Positions 1 to 8,363 are shown, counted from the first letter of the stretch. The stretch: 64,000 bases of DNA from Candidatus Gastranaerophilales bacterium (GCA_944326535.1 CALVEJ010000001.1:1-64000), one strand, 5' to 3'. Notes: generated by a model from the letters alone, not told the origin. Numbers and translations are program-made.

Positions 1-34
1 AAAATAAAAAAAACCGCCTTGATTTCAAAGCGGC
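1..34 (-). terminator. Intrinsic terminator of rpsP
   Basis: Read on the minus strand, an 8-bp stem (14-21 with 26-33, one G-U pair, 4-base loop) is followed by a run of eight or more T. It lies about 30 bases after the rpsP stop codon and would end that transcript. Confidence 0.85.
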
Positions 35-65
35 TTAATAAGTGTTCTTTTCCCCTGTTAAAAAA

Positions 66-467
66 CTATTCTGCACTGGCTTCAGCAGGAGCAGCTTCTT
101 CAGCAGCCGGGGTTTCTGCTTCAGCTTCTGCGGCTGCAGCAGCTGCTTGAGCCTTTGCTTCTTTTTCTGCTTCCAGTTTTGCCAGAGCTTTTTTAGACAA
201 TTTTTTCTCTGTTTTTTGTTTGTAAATCAATTTGCCTTCATCATCACAATTGTTGATAAGGTATTGTACTGTTTCTGAAGGTTTTGCACCTTTTGAAATC
301 CATTCAAGAGCTGTAGCTTTGTCAAGCTGCATTTCTTTTGTTTTGGGATTGTAATGACCTAATTCACAGATAGGTCTGCCTTCTCTTTTTTGTACATCGT
401 TGATTACAACAATTCTATAAGTTGGATTTTTTTTGTATCCGAGTCTTTTTAATCTTATTTTAACCAT
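66..467 (-). CDS. rpsP: 30S ribosomal protein S16 with long Ala/Glu tail
   Basis: Small-subunit protein S16, which binds 16S rRNA and helps 30S assembly. The first 80 or so residues carry the usual S16 core, starting MVKIRLKRLGYKKNPTYRIV. The protein is 133 residues, whereas S16 is usually about 80-100. The extra C-terminal part is a Lys/Ala/Glu-rich, probably helical or disordered tail ending in an acidic Ala/Glu/Pro stretch. The ATG start is preceded by a good AGGAGA ribosome-binding site (complement of 477-482). The gene seems to stand alone: a terminator follows, and the next upstream gene is on the other strand. The function is certain; the role of the tail is unknown. Confidence 0.97.
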   Translation of the reverse strand: MVKIRLKRLGYKKNPTYRIVVINDVQKREGRPICELGHYNPKTKEMQLDKATALEWISKGAKPSETVQYLINNCDDEGKLIYKQKTEKKLSKKALAKLEAEKEAKAQAAAAAAEAEAETPAAEEAAPAEASAE

Positions 468-495
468 ACGGTTGTATCTCCTGTGTTTTTGTTGC

Positions 496-536
496 TTCCT
501 CGGTGGTCTTCAGCCCAAGACACTTTCTCAAGAGGA
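496..536 (-). promoter_or_regulatory. Possible structured leader of rpsP
   Basis: Upstream of rpsP the minus strand can fold into a small two-level hairpin. The inner helix is GTCTT/AAGAC (506-510 with 517-521) and the outer helix TCCTC/GAGGA (497-501 with 532-536). The patch is more G+C rich than its flanks. Ribosomal-protein leaders are often autoregulatory, but I recognise no known motif here, so this is tentative. Confidence 0.3.
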
Positions 537-742
537 TTTACCGTGAAGTCTGCTATTACTTAATTCTATGAAAACACAACAATATTTAATAATCAAGTTA
601 AATGTAAAAAATGTTGCATGCGGTATGAAAAATTTTTAACAAAAATGTAAAAACATGTAACAATATATACTTTATATGAACATCGTATATAAGAATAGTT
701 TTTATATAAGTAATAAGTGATATATATAAAAGGTGTGTTTTG

Positions 743-1072
743 ATGGGTTCAGCATTTTCATTTGAAAACAGTGATATTAAATTGAGATTGATTGAGAATA
801 TTAAAAATAAAGAACTGAAAGATGTAGATGAAATTATTTCTGCAATCAAAGAATGCAGACAAGAGATTGCGCAGCAGATTGAAATTTTGGAGCAGGAAAT
901 TCCAATAACCATTGAAACAGAAAAGAAAATTGCGGTTTTAATCAGACAGGATCAATATTTAAAAACTGTTCAAAATAAACCTAAAACCGAACTGGCAAAG
1001 GTTTTTGGCAAATTGGAAGGCAACTGTATAGTTCCGGAAATCCTTCAATGGTACCATGGACCAAAACAATAA
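743..1072 (+). CDS. Hypothetical protein, coiled-coil-like (109 aa)
   Basis: Unrecognised soluble protein of 109 residues. The ATG at 743 is chosen over an in-frame TTG at 740 because AAAGG lies a suitable distance upstream (about 729-733). The sequence is rich in Glu, Lys, Ile and Gln in helical patterns (roughly residues 10-60). It has no signal peptide, membrane segment or cysteine pair. It is a single-gene unit divergent from rpsP and closed by the terminator at 1095-1121. Upstream DNA (602-658) carries two ATGTAAAA-type repeats that recur elsewhere in the window. Coding status is well supported by the RBS, length and terminator; function is unknown. Confidence 0.75.
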   Translation: MGSAFSFENSDIKLRLIENIKNKELKDVDEIISAIKECRQEIAQQIEILEQEIPITIETEKKIAVLIRQDQYLKTVQNKPKTELAKVFGKLEGNCIVPEILQWYHGPKQ

Positions 1073-1094
1073 TAAGTATCTAAACTAATAATAA

Positions 1095-1121
1095 AAGCCC
1101 CCGTTTTTCAGGGGCTTTTTG
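1095..1121. terminator. Bidirectional intrinsic terminator
   Basis: Stem AAGCCCC/GGGGCTT (1095-1101 with 1111-1117) has A-runs to the left and TTTTT to the right, so it can serve both the plus gene ending at 1072 and the minus gene ending at 1135. Confidence 0.85.
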
Positions 1122-1134
1122 TTAACATATCTAG

Positions 1135-2154
1135 CTATGCCTTGGGTGTTGGTGCCGTGACTCCGTCCAGCATCTGTTTTATTCCGTCCACAGAACTCAA
1201 AATACCGGTTGCTTCATACGGCATGTAAACTACTTTGTTGTTTTCACCGTCTACCATAGTTTTGAGCGTTTCAAGATATTTCATTGCAATAAGATATTTG
1301 TCCGGCTGTCCATGGTTTTGAATTGCTTCAATTGTTTTTCCTATTGCGACAGCTTCTGCTTCAGCCTGTTTCACTCTTGCGGCAGCCTGACCTTCCGCAA
1401 CAAGTCTTGCTGCTTCTTTTTCACCTTCTGCCTCAAGAATTGCGGATTGCTTTTGACCCTCGGCCTTGTTAATTGCTGCGGTTTTTTCACCTTCCGCTTT
1501 CAGGATTGCAGCCTGCTTCAGACCTTCTGCTTCATAAATTGCCGCTCTTTTTTCTCTTTCTGCTTTAACCTGTTTCTCCATAGAAGCTTGAACATCTGAT
1601 GGCGGTGTTATTTCCTGCAGCTCAATTCTGTTTACCTTTACGCCCCATTTGTTTGATGCTTCATCAAGTGTTTCTCTGAGTTTTGCATTTATTACGTCTC
1701 TTGATGATAATGTTTCATCCAGAACCATATCACCTATTACGTTTCTCATTGTTGTGAGTGTCAGCTTTTCGATAGCCTCGGGCAGGTTTTGAATTCTGTA
1801 TACTGCACTTTTGGCATCCATTATCTGGAAATATATTAAAGCATTTATAGAAATAGACACGTTGTCTTTCGTGATTACATTTTGTCTTGGAATATCCATA
1901 ACCGATTCACGAAGGTCAATCAATTTTCTTTCGCTATAGTATGAATATGTTTGCCCGTCTATACCTTTTTGTGAGTATTTCCATTGTATTTTTCTGGGGT
2001 ATTCAAAAAATGGTATTATCAGGTGAAATCCTGCGTAAAGAACTTTTTCAAAGGCTCCGAGTCGTTCTATAATCATTGCCTCTTCCTGCTGGATAATCTT
2101 TATACCGGCAAGGAAATAAATGATAATAAGTGCCGCTATAATAATAAATAACAT
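1135..2154 (-). CDS. SPFH/Band 7 membrane protein (QmcA/paraslipin type)
   Basis: Stomatin/prohibitin/HflK-family protein of 339 residues. An N-terminal membrane anchor (about residues 1-20) is followed by the SPFH domain beginning near the IIERLG motif, then a long Ala/Glu/Lys/Gln coiled coil with repeated AEGEK-like units (about 190-270) that drives oligomerisation. Such proteins scaffold membrane microdomains and quality-control proteases. It follows a NfeD-family gene by 27 bases, the conserved pairing seen as E. coli qmcA-ybbJ, so the two should work together at the inner membrane. The length and domain order are normal for a paraslipin. Confidence 0.93.
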   Translation of the reverse strand: MLFIIIAALIIIYFLAGIKIIQQEEAMIIERLGAFEKVLYAGFHLIIPFFEYPRKIQWKYSQKGIDGQTYSYYSERKLIDLRESVMDIPRQNVITKDNVSISINALIYFQIMDAKSAVYRIQNLPEAIEKLTLTTMRNVIGDMVLDETLSSRDVINAKLRETLDEASNKWGVKVNRIELQEITPPSDVQASMEKQVKAEREKRAAIYEAEGLKQAAILKAEGEKTAAINKAEGQKQSAILEAEGEKEAARLVAEGQAAARVKQAEAEAVAIGKTIEAIQNHGQPDKYLIAMKYLETLKTMVDGENNKVVYMPYEATGILSSVDGIKQMLDGVTAPTPKA

Positions 2155-2181
2155 ACTAAATTTCCTTTCTATTCTTAGGCT

Positions 2182-2610
2182 TTATGCTTTTTGTACGTAC
2201 ATTACTATACTGTCATTTTTGACTATTTTTACTTCTTCTCCTATCTGATACTCTTCATTATCCAGAGATTTTGCCTGCCATTCTTCACCAAATATGGCAA
2301 TTCTTCCTTCGCTTTGGGTAACTTTCTCGATGACTTTTGCAGTTTTTCCTATGTACATTTCAACCGTTTCAGGCGTATCCGACTCTCTTTTTCTTATAAG
2401 AAAAGGTCTGAGCCAGATTATAAAAATAGCGGAAAATATGGCAAAAACAATTACCTGAATTAATGAAGATACGCCCAGTGCTGCAAAAATTGCAGATACA
2501 AAGCAGGCAAATCCAAGGTTTAATAAAAACATTGCAGGTGTGAATATTTCCGTAATACACAGAACAATACCTGCAATGCACCATATTTGCCATAAACTCA
2601 TAGTTTCCAT
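2182..2610 (-). CDS. NfeD-family membrane protein (short form)
   Basis: Short NfeD protein of 142 residues with three to four hydrophobic segments in the first 75 residues. A small C-terminal beta-barrel (OB-like) domain follows, containing the typical GKTAKVIEK and GEEWQAKS elements. NfeD proteins partner SPFH/slipin proteins, and the downstream gene here is exactly such a protein. AAGGAGT lies 9 bases before the chosen ATG; a second ATG three codons in is possible. No protease domain is present, as expected for the short class. Confidence 0.9.
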   Translation of the reverse strand: METMSLWQIWCIAGIVLCITEIFTPAMFLLNLGFACFVSAIFAALGVSSLIQVIVFAIFSAIFIIWLRPFLIRKRESDTPETVEMYIGKTAKVIEKVTQSEGRIAIFGEEWQAKSLDNEEYQIGEEVKIVKNDSIVMYVQKA

Positions 2611-2692
2611 TAAGATGACTCCTTATTGTGTCAGCATTTATTATATAGTTTTTTGGATATGCGTGCAATACAAAATAAGGAGGTTTCTCTTT

Positions 2693-2971
2693 TTAAAATC
2701 CGCCTTCAACAATACAGTAGTGACCGTCTTCAAGATCGTATTTGTCATGAACCCTGCATACGTTGCAAAGGCAGCCTTTATCTTCGTTTATGCACCTGCT
2801 TTTTGTGTAAGCGCAAAAAAGATTTTCCAGCCCGTCTATGTTTTCTATGCCTTTGAACATTTCAAACATATTGTGTGGCATTTCTTTTATTTTGCAAGAT
2901 GTCGTATAAGACGGGCATTTCAAACAATTGCACATTTCCAGATTTTCTTTTGTTTTTTCTACCTGTGACAT
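2693..2971 (-). CDS. Cys-rich small protein, DUF2769-like
   Basis: Small cytoplasmic protein of 92 residues with about nine cysteines: CNCLKC and a further Cys near the N-terminus, then Cys at about 53, 60, 67, 69 and 72, and a final YC near the C-terminus. The pattern resembles the DUF2769 family, whose function is not known. The cysteine spacing suggests a bound metal or Fe-S cluster. AAAGGAG precedes the start. It lies 35 bases downstream of the ferritin-like gene on the same strand, so the two may be co-transcribed and share a metal or redox role. Family assignment is from memory of the cysteine pattern. Confidence 0.65.
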   Translation of the reverse strand: MSQVEKTKENLEMCNCLKCPSYTTSCKIKEMPHNMFEMFKGIENIDGLENLFCAYTKSRCINEDKGCLCNVCRVHDKYDLEDGHYCIVEGGF

Positions 2972-3006
2972 AATTAAAACTCCTTTAATAAATTATTAAA
3001 AAATGA

Positions 3007-3318
3007 TTATCTCGGCTTTTTCTCGCCTTTCATCATCTCTTCGACTTCATGTGCGCCTTCCGCATAGTATTTTGACTCGTCCGGTTCCAGCTCCATGAGG
3101 ACTTTTAAAAGCTCTCCGGCGTGTTCTCTTTCTTCATTTGCAATATCTGTCAGAACTGTTTTGACAAGTTCGTTGTCCGTTGATTCAATAACCTGCTGGT
3201 ATAGCTGAATTGCTTCATATTCTGCGGCAATATTAAATCGGATGCTTCTTATTAATTCTTCTTTTGTAAGTTTTCTTTCACAATGTTTTACGTTGTAAGA
3301 ATTTGAAAATTGCGGCAT
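3007..3318 (-). CDS. Ferritin-like diiron protein (encapsulated-ferritin type)
   Basis: Short two-helix ferritin-like protein of 103 residues. Glu33, Glu63 and His66 fall in AAEYEA and NEEREH contexts. Their spacing (30 and 3 residues) equals that of the ferroxidase ligands E32, E62 and H65 known in Haliangium encapsulated ferritin, whose half-ferritin subunits build the iron site between chains. That relatedness is an inference from motif spacing. Encapsulated ferritins normally end in a cargo peptide such as GSLGIGSL. This protein ends in charged residues without one, and no encapsulin gene is nearby. A rubrerythrin-like erythrin domain is the alternative label. Confidence 0.8.
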   Translation of the reverse strand: MPQFSNSYNVKHCERKLTKEELIRSIRFNIAAEYEAIQLYQQVIESTDNELVKTVLTDIANEEREHAGELLKVLMELEPDESKYYAEGAHEVEEMMKGEKKPR

Positions 3319-3459
3319 AATTTGTCTCCGTATAAATTTTTCCGTTACGGAGATATTTTATCCTTATGCAAGGCATAATAAATTACGCAGAAAAACTAAC
3401 CCTGCTTAAGTTATTTAATCCTTAATTTATTGAAGGAATACTTGAAAAAGCTGTTTTTG

Positions 3460-3975
3460 TTAATTTAAAGGCTCTGATACACCGGAAGTTTCATCAGCCG
3501 GTGCTGCTTGTCCTGTCGGTGTTCCTTCTTCTGCTGATTCGGCATCAGCTGCAGGCTCTACAATTTCAACACCCATGTCTTTCAGTGCCTGTCTTGCTTT
3601 AGGCGCTAGTGCTGTATCTGGGAAGTTTTCAAGTATTGTCTGATAGCAGTCTATTGCTTCTTTTTTATATTCTCTTGAACGATAAAGATTTGCCGCTTTG
3701 TAGTAAAGGGGAGCCAGTCCGGCATCTGGAGCAATCAGCATCTGGTTGTCGAGTTTTATTTTTATCTCAATCATTGATGAGTTATCCTGCGGTGAAAACA
3801 AAGAGTTGGAATATACTTTTTTGGTTAAACGGTCAAGTGTTTCTGACATTGTTGTCATATCTTCCTGCGAGATTGCTCCGGCTGTCTTTTTTGATTTTTT
3901 TGCAGCAAGAGAATCCATAGAAGCCATGGAAAAAATTATAAATCCTACCAGTAAAAGTATTAAAGTCTTTTTCAT
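3460..3975 (-). CDS. Secreted TPR-like protein
   Basis: Exported protein of about 171 residues. The ATG at 3975 is chosen because it begins a clean signal peptide (MKK, hydrophobic core, SLAAKK) and has GGGGAG 12 bases upstream; the longer frame to 4029 would bury the signal. The middle part, with PLYYKAANLYRSREYKKEAIDCYQ-type helices followed by ENFPDTALAPKARQ, is one to two tetratricopeptide repeats as in BamD/YbgF-like proteins. The tail is acidic and Ala/Pro rich. It probably acts in the periplasm as a protein-interaction module; the partner is unknown. Confidence 0.75.
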   Translation of the reverse strand: MKKTLILLLVGFIIFSMASMDSLAAKKSKKTAGAISQEDMTTMSETLDRLTKKVYSNSLFSPQDNSSMIEIKIKLDNQMLIAPDAGLAPLYYKAANLYRSREYKKEAIDCYQTILENFPDTALAPKARQALKDMGVEIVEPAADAESAEEGTPTGQAAPADETSGVSEPLN

Positions 3976-4041
3976 TTTTGTAATATACTCCCCTGACAAT
4001 ATCTTATAACAACAAATATTTTTTTGCACTAGACCAGATGG

Positions 4042-4070
4042 TTTAGAAAATAATCAATCGCTGGTATAAT
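4042..4070 (+). promoter_or_regulatory. Candidate sigma-70 promoter of nagZ
   Basis: TTTAGA (4042-4047), a 17-base spacer and a perfect TATAAT (4065-4070) lie just before the nagZ ribosome-binding site at 4077-4081. The predicted transcript start almost coincides with the Shine-Dalgarno sequence, so the leader would be very short. Confidence 0.5.
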
Positions 4071-4088
4071 TTTGTCGGAGGAATTATT

Positions 4089-5081
4089 TTGAAAAATTTA
4101 AACCTAAGACAAAAATTATATCAAATGTTTATTCTCGGATATAAAGGTGACGACCCTTTGTCAGAATGCAATGAAGGGTTTGTTGATGCATTAAATCAGG
4201 GATTGGGCGGTGTTATATTTTTTACGGAAAATATTACTGACAGAAATTTGTTCAAAGAATCTGTAAAAAAAATCAAAAAAGAAGCCTTGATAACACCGTT
4301 TTTGAGTATTGATCAAGAGGGCGGCAGAGTAGAAAGAACACTAAACCTTTATAACGGAAGTCATTATGTTTCTGCTGCTGACGGTGCAAAATCCGGTGAA
4401 GATTTTGTCAAAAAACAAACGAAAGAAATTGCAGAAGAACTGAAAGATTTTGGCTTGAATATGAATTTTGCTCCGGTTCTGGATGTAAATACAAATCCTG
4501 AAAATCCGATAATCGCAGAACGTGCTTTTTCTGACAATCCGTATGTTGTTTCAAAATATGGAAAGATAGTTGCCCAAACTTATCTGGAAAATGGCATTCT
4601 TCCTGTCGGTAAACACTTTCCGGGACATGGTGATACATCTGTTGATTCTCATAAAGAAATGCCACAGGTAAACCTTTCTTTGCCTGAGATGGAAAGCGTT
4701 CATATTAAACCGTTTGTTGACTTAATTAATATCCTGCCGGCAATTATGGTTGCTCATGTTCACTACAGTGCTTTTGATACGGAAATGATACCGGCATCTG
4801 TTTCACAAAATATTATACAGGGATATTTAAGACAAGATCTGGGGTATAAAGGTCTTGTAATTTCGGATGATATGGTTATGGGCGGTATTAAACGCTTTTC
4901 TTCCTCTGAAGCGTGTATCAGAGCAATAAATGCCGGAGTGAATATGTTTATTTTCAGAAATTCTGATTTAAAAACACTGAACCTCATAAATGATCTGGAA
5001 AAGGCTGTAGCGGACAAAAAAATTAGTATGGATAATATTGATAAATCAATAGAAATTATCCGGAAAATTAAATGTTGCTAA
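4089..5081 (+). CDS. nagZ: Beta-N-acetylhexosaminidase (GH3)
   Basis: Cytoplasmic glycosidase that removes N-acetylglucosamine from anhydromuropeptides during peptidoglycan recycling. It has 330 residues, the usual length of a single-domain NagZ. The signature KHFPGHGD-TSVDSH loop starts at Lys175 and carries the catalytic His/Asp dyad. LSIDQEGGRVERT and the nucleophile-containing VISDDM segment are also present. It starts with TTG, supported by GGAGG 7 bases upstream; no better ATG exists. No signal peptide is seen. It is followed at 100 bases by rplS, which has its own ribosome-binding site. Confidence 0.95.
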   Translation: MKNLNLRQKLYQMFILGYKGDDPLSECNEGFVDALNQGLGGVIFFTENITDRNLFKESVKKIKKEALITPFLSIDQEGGRVERTLNLYNGSHYVSAADGAKSGEDFVKKQTKEIAEELKDFGLNMNFAPVLDVNTNPENPIIAERAFSDNPYVVSKYGKIVAQTYLENGILPVGKHFPGHGDTSVDSHKEMPQVNLSLPEMESVHIKPFVDLINILPAIMVAHVHYSAFDTEMIPASVSQNIIQGYLRQDLGYKGLVISDDMVMGGIKRFSSSEACIRAINAGVNMFIFRNSDLKTLNLINDLEKAVADKKISMDNIDKSIEIIRKIKCC

Positions 5082-5180
5082 TCATTAAGAGAAAAATTGC
5101 GGAAATACTTGATAACAAACTATGTTTTTATTAAGATTTATTTATTGTCATTAAAATTATTGAAAGTAAGGAATAAAAAG

Positions 5181-5537
5181 ATGAATCCGATAGTTGAAGC
5201 ATTAGGAAAAAAACACATCGAAAACAACAATCTTCCTGAACTTAATCCGGGAGATACCGTTAAAGTTTTCGTTAGAATTATCGAAGGCAACAAAGAAAGA
5301 ACTCAGGCTTTTGAAGGAATTATTATCAAAAAACGCGGTTCTGGTGTTGGCAAAACAATTACAGTAAGAAAAACATTCCAGGGTGTTGGTGTAGAAAGAG
5401 TGTTCCCTGTTTACTCTCCACGTCTTGAAAAAATCCAAGTAGTTAGACGCGGTGATGTTAGAAGAGCAAAACTCTACTACCTCAGAGAACGTTCCGGTAA
5501 GGCTACAAGAATTAAAGAAAAAATTGAAAAACGTTAA
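5181..5537 (+). CDS. rplS: 50S ribosomal protein L19
   Basis: Ribosomal protein L19 at the 30S-50S interface, 118 residues. The ATG at 5181 ([11 protein letters not shown]) is used rather than upstream in-frame codons because AAGGA sits 8 bases before it and family proteins begin here. Conserved L19 segments such as [19 protein letters not shown] and the basic C-terminus [20 protein letters not shown] are intact. The gene ends in a strong bidirectional terminator shared with pth on the other strand. Confidence 0.97.
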   Translation: MNPIVEALGKKHIENNNLPELNPGDTVKVFVRIIEGNKERTQAFEGIIIKKRGSGVGKTITVRKTFQGVGVERVFPVYSPRLEKIQVVRRGDVRRAKLYYLRERSGKATRIKEKIEKR

Positions 5538-5556
5538 TTGTTTTAAAATTTTGTAC

Positions 5557-5590
5557 AAAAAAGAGACCTCTAATAAGGTCTCTTTTTTAT
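5557..5590. terminator. Bidirectional terminator between rplS and pth
   Basis: Perfect 8-bp stem AAGAGACC/GGTCTCTT (5561-5568 with 5577-5584), A-run on the left and T-run on the right. It serves rplS (plus) and pth (minus). Confidence 0.9.
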
Positions 5591-5604
5591 ATCTGCAATT
5601 ATAC

Positions 5605-6174
5605 TTAGTTGAATTTTGACTGGGCTGCATTTATTCCGTCTTTAAGGTAAGTATCAACAGCTTCTTCAACTCTTTTTAGTACATTTTTCATTTCCGTAAG
5701 CTGTTCTTGCGAGAAATTTTGCAGTACATATGCTTCTGCGCTAAGGTTAAGCTGCGGACCTATTCCGATTTTTAATCTGTCAAAATCATTTGCTCCGCCA
5801 AGAGTTTGTATGATTGAGCGTATACCTTTTTGTCCTCCGTCAGAACCTTTTGCTCTGAACCTTATTTTTCCGACAGGCATATCTATATCATCATGAATAA
5901 CAAGAAGATCTTCCTTTGATATTTTGTAAAAATTCATCACAGCAATCACAGATTCTCCGGACAAATTCATATAAGTATGCGGCTTTAAAAAAATAATAGT
6001 CTCGTTGTTGTGGTTTATTTTTGCTATTTCGCCTTTAAATTTTGCTTCATAAGTAAAGGAAAAGTCAGGAAAAAGAGAGTTCATACTAATATAATCCAAT
6101 GCCATAAAGCCTGCATTGTGTCTTGTAAATCTGTATTTTTCTCCGTAATTTCCGAGTCCTGCTATTAATTTCAT
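5605..6174 (-). CDS. pth: Peptidyl-tRNA hydrolase
   Basis: Releases peptides from peptidyl-tRNA that dropped off the ribosome. It has 189 residues, typical of bacterial Pth. The N-terminal GLGNYG and the RHNAGF segment with the catalytic histidine are present, as are the KPHTYMNLSGES and IHDDIDMP motifs. The start has modest upstream signals. The gene forms its own leftward unit, divergent from a regulator at 6359. Confidence 0.97.
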   Translation of the reverse strand: MKLIAGLGNYGEKYRFTRHNAGFMALDYISMNSLFPDFSFTYEAKFKGEIAKINHNNETIIFLKPHTYMNLSGESVIAVMNFYKISKEDLLVIHDDIDMPVGKIRFRAKGSDGGQKGIRSIIQTLGGANDFDRLKIGIGPQLNLSAEAYVLQNFSQEQLTEMKNVLKRVEEAVDTYLKDGINAAQSKFN

Positions 6175-6358
6175 TTTTGTCCTGTTGTTTATTAAAAAAA
6201 ATTTTGTACTTTATAAAAAAATAAGATAGCTCCAAACGTTACATACTTTTAACCAATAAAAAAAAGCCAAAAACCGTTTATCTATATAATATAAATTTTC
6301 AATGCAAGTTTAAAAAACTATCTAAAAACTTATTATATTTTAGGGACGGAGGAGACTA

Positions 6359-6922
6359 ATGTCAACCAAAAGCAAAGCTATCGTAAATTTGAAAAGCAGT
6401 GAAAAGGTTGCAAATTTTCTGGAATCCAATCATCTTCACAAAAAAGATTTTGCAGAAATGATAGGAGTTACACTTTCTTATGTCTACAATTTGATAGACA
6501 ATGCTATTCCTTTTTCAACAAGAGGAATTACACTTGAGAGAATTGCAACGGTTATGGATGTATTACCGGAGGAGTTTGTTGAGTACAAAATACCTCAGGA
6601 ACCGATTATTATTGATGAAGCTGTAGAGTTTTTGAGACAGCGCCAGCAGGAGAAGGGTATTTCTACCGTTCAGCTGCTCAAGAGCTTTCCACGCAAAAAG
6701 CGGGTCGAAATTGTTGATATCTTGAGAGGAGCAAGACCGATTCCGCTGGATTGGAAGGAATTGACACTTATTGCTCAGGTTCTTGATATTACCAAAGAAG
6801 AAATTTATCCTTTTTGGGAACAAAGAGCCAGACAGCTTTTTCAAAGCGCAGGAATGAACCTTCAAACCAATCAGGGACTTGTTGATGCAATGTTTGACTG
6901 TGCAAGAAAATATGTCGACTGA
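6359..6922 (+). CDS. Tandem helix-turn-helix (XRE-like) protein
   Basis: DNA-binding protein of 187 residues that appears to contain two XRE/Cro-type helix-turn-helix domains in tandem: about residues 12-75 (with KKDFAEMIGVTLSYVYNLI) and about 87-152 (with a degenerate LLKSFPRKKRVEIVDILRGARPIP region). No ligand-binding domain follows, only a short helical tail. GGAGGAG lies just before the ATG. It is a monocistronic unit between pth and mnmE. The target is unknown. The first HTH is clear; the second is inferred from its similar length and helix pattern. Confidence 0.75.
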   Translation: MSTKSKAIVNLKSSEKVANFLESNHLHKKDFAEMIGVTLSYVYNLIDNAIPFSTRGITLERIATVMDVLPEEFVEYKIPQEPIIIDEAVEFLRQRQQEKGISTVQLLKSFPRKKRVEIVDILRGARPIPLDWKELTLIAQVLDITKEEIYPFWEQRARQLFQSAGMNLQTNQGLVDAMFDCARKYVD

Positions 6923-6982
6923 TGTTTTTATTGGCATTGCAGGCTTATAAACCCGGAGAGTAGGGCTGAACCGGCATCAAAA

Positions 6983-8320
6983 TTACTTTCCAATGCAGAA
7001 GTTTTCAAATATATTTTCAAGGATTTCATCGGTGATAACCTCACCGGTGATTTCGTCTAATGCAAGAAGCGCTGATTTTATATCGATTGAAATCAGGTCC
7101 TGAATTTCTAAATTCTGTGTGGCAAAAAGTGCATTTGACAGAGCATTTTTGGAATTTTGCAGACATTCCTGCTGTCTTTGGTTGGTAACAAATTCTGTTT
7201 CCATTGCATTTTTTTCCAGAACGGCTTCTTTTATTTTTTGTTTTAACTCATCAATATTTGCGCCGGTTTTTGAAGAAATATTGACTGCTTCGGGGTTTGG
7301 AACTTCTGCAAGATCTGCTTTTGCTGCGACTTTTATATGGGGTTTTTCTTCTATCATTTCGTATATCAATGCATCGTTTTCATCAAACCCTTTGCTCCAG
7401 TCGAACAAAAATAGTATCAAATCAGCATTTTCAACACAGTTTTTTGTGTATTCAATACCGATTGCCTCAACTTTGTCAACATCAGTATTGTTTCTTATTC
7501 CGGCTGTATCAATCAATGTGGCAGGTATTCCGTCAAGATCAATAGATTCTTGAATGATATCTCTTGTTGTTCCGGGAATTTCCGTAACAATTGCACGATT
7601 TATATTGAGCAAAGCATTGAAAAGAGAAGATTTTCCTGCATTCGGACAACCTGCAATGGCAATTTTTACGCCCTGTCTCATTATATTAGATGCATTTGCG
7701 TTTTTTAAAATTTTGTCGATTTTTTCAATATTTGTCTTTATTTCTTCTTCAAGATAAGAATATTCCGGCTCTCTGACGTCTTCAGGAAAATCTACCGCTG
7801 CAATAATTCTGGAGTATAAAGAAAACAAAGATGATTTAATTTCTTTGACGGCTTTTGCAAGAGCACCGGAAAGGTTGTTGGCGCTTTTTTGCGCAAAATT
7901 TTCTGTCTTTGCATGGATTATATCCAGAACAGCTTCAGCCTGTGACAAATCAAGCTTTTTGTTTAAAAATGCTCTTTTGGTAAACTCTCCCCTCTGCGCC
8001 ATCCTTGCTCCGTTTTGCAGTGTCAAATTTAATATTTTTCTGACAACATTTGGTCCGCCGTGGCATTGAATTTCTACAACATCTTCACCCGTATAACTGT
8101 TAGGTGCTTTGAAGGGAAGAAGTATGACTTCATCAATTTTTCTTTCATTTTCAACTATCCAGCCGTGCAAAATTTTTCCGTGTTCTTTGATTTCTTTTGA
8201 AAATATTTTTTGTACCACATCAAATGCTCTGCTGCCTGAAACACGAATAACTCCAACCCCGCCGGTGCCGAGCGGGGTCGCTATTGCAGAGATAGTTTCA
8301 AATTCATCATTTATGTTCAT
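6983..8320 (-). CDS. mnmE: tRNA uridine-5-carboxymethylaminomethyl modification GTPase
   Basis: MnmE/TrmE acts with MnmG to modify the wobble uridine of several tRNAs. It has 445 residues with the full architecture: N-terminal formyl-THF-binding domain (about 1-120), helical domain, inserted G domain with GCPNAGKSSL P-loop and DTAGIR switch, and the essential C-terminal CIGK motif. The gene is convergent with the HTH gene. No partner mnmG is in the window. Confidence 0.98.
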   Translation of the reverse strand: MNINDEFETISAIATPLGTGGVGVIRVSGSRAFDVVQKIFSKEIKEHGKILHGWIVENERKIDEVILLPFKAPNSYTGEDVVEIQCHGGPNVVRKILNLTLQNGARMAQRGEFTKRAFLNKKLDLSQAEAVLDIIHAKTENFAQKSANNLSGALAKAVKEIKSSLFSLYSRIIAAVDFPEDVREPEYSYLEEEIKTNIEKIDKILKNANASNIMRQGVKIAIAGCPNAGKSSLFNALLNINRAIVTEIPGTTRDIIQESIDLDGIPATLIDTAGIRNNTDVDKVEAIGIEYTKNCVENADLILFLFDWSKGFDENDALIYEMIEEKPHIKVAAKADLAEVPNPEAVNISSKTGANIDELKQKIKEAVLEKNAMETEFVTNQRQQECLQNSKNALSNALFATQNLEIQDLISIDIKSALLALDEITGEVITDEILENIFENFCIGK

Positions 8321-8363
8321 AATGAAATATTAATACAAACCGGAAATGAAAACCAATATGGAT

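Noticed and set aside
598..912. 104-codon minus-strand frame
   Set aside because: Mostly the shadow of the 743-1072 gene, with no ribosome-binding site.
3007..3318. Encapsulin nanocompartment operon
   Set aside because: No shell-protein gene in the neighbourhood and no cargo peptide at the C-terminus.
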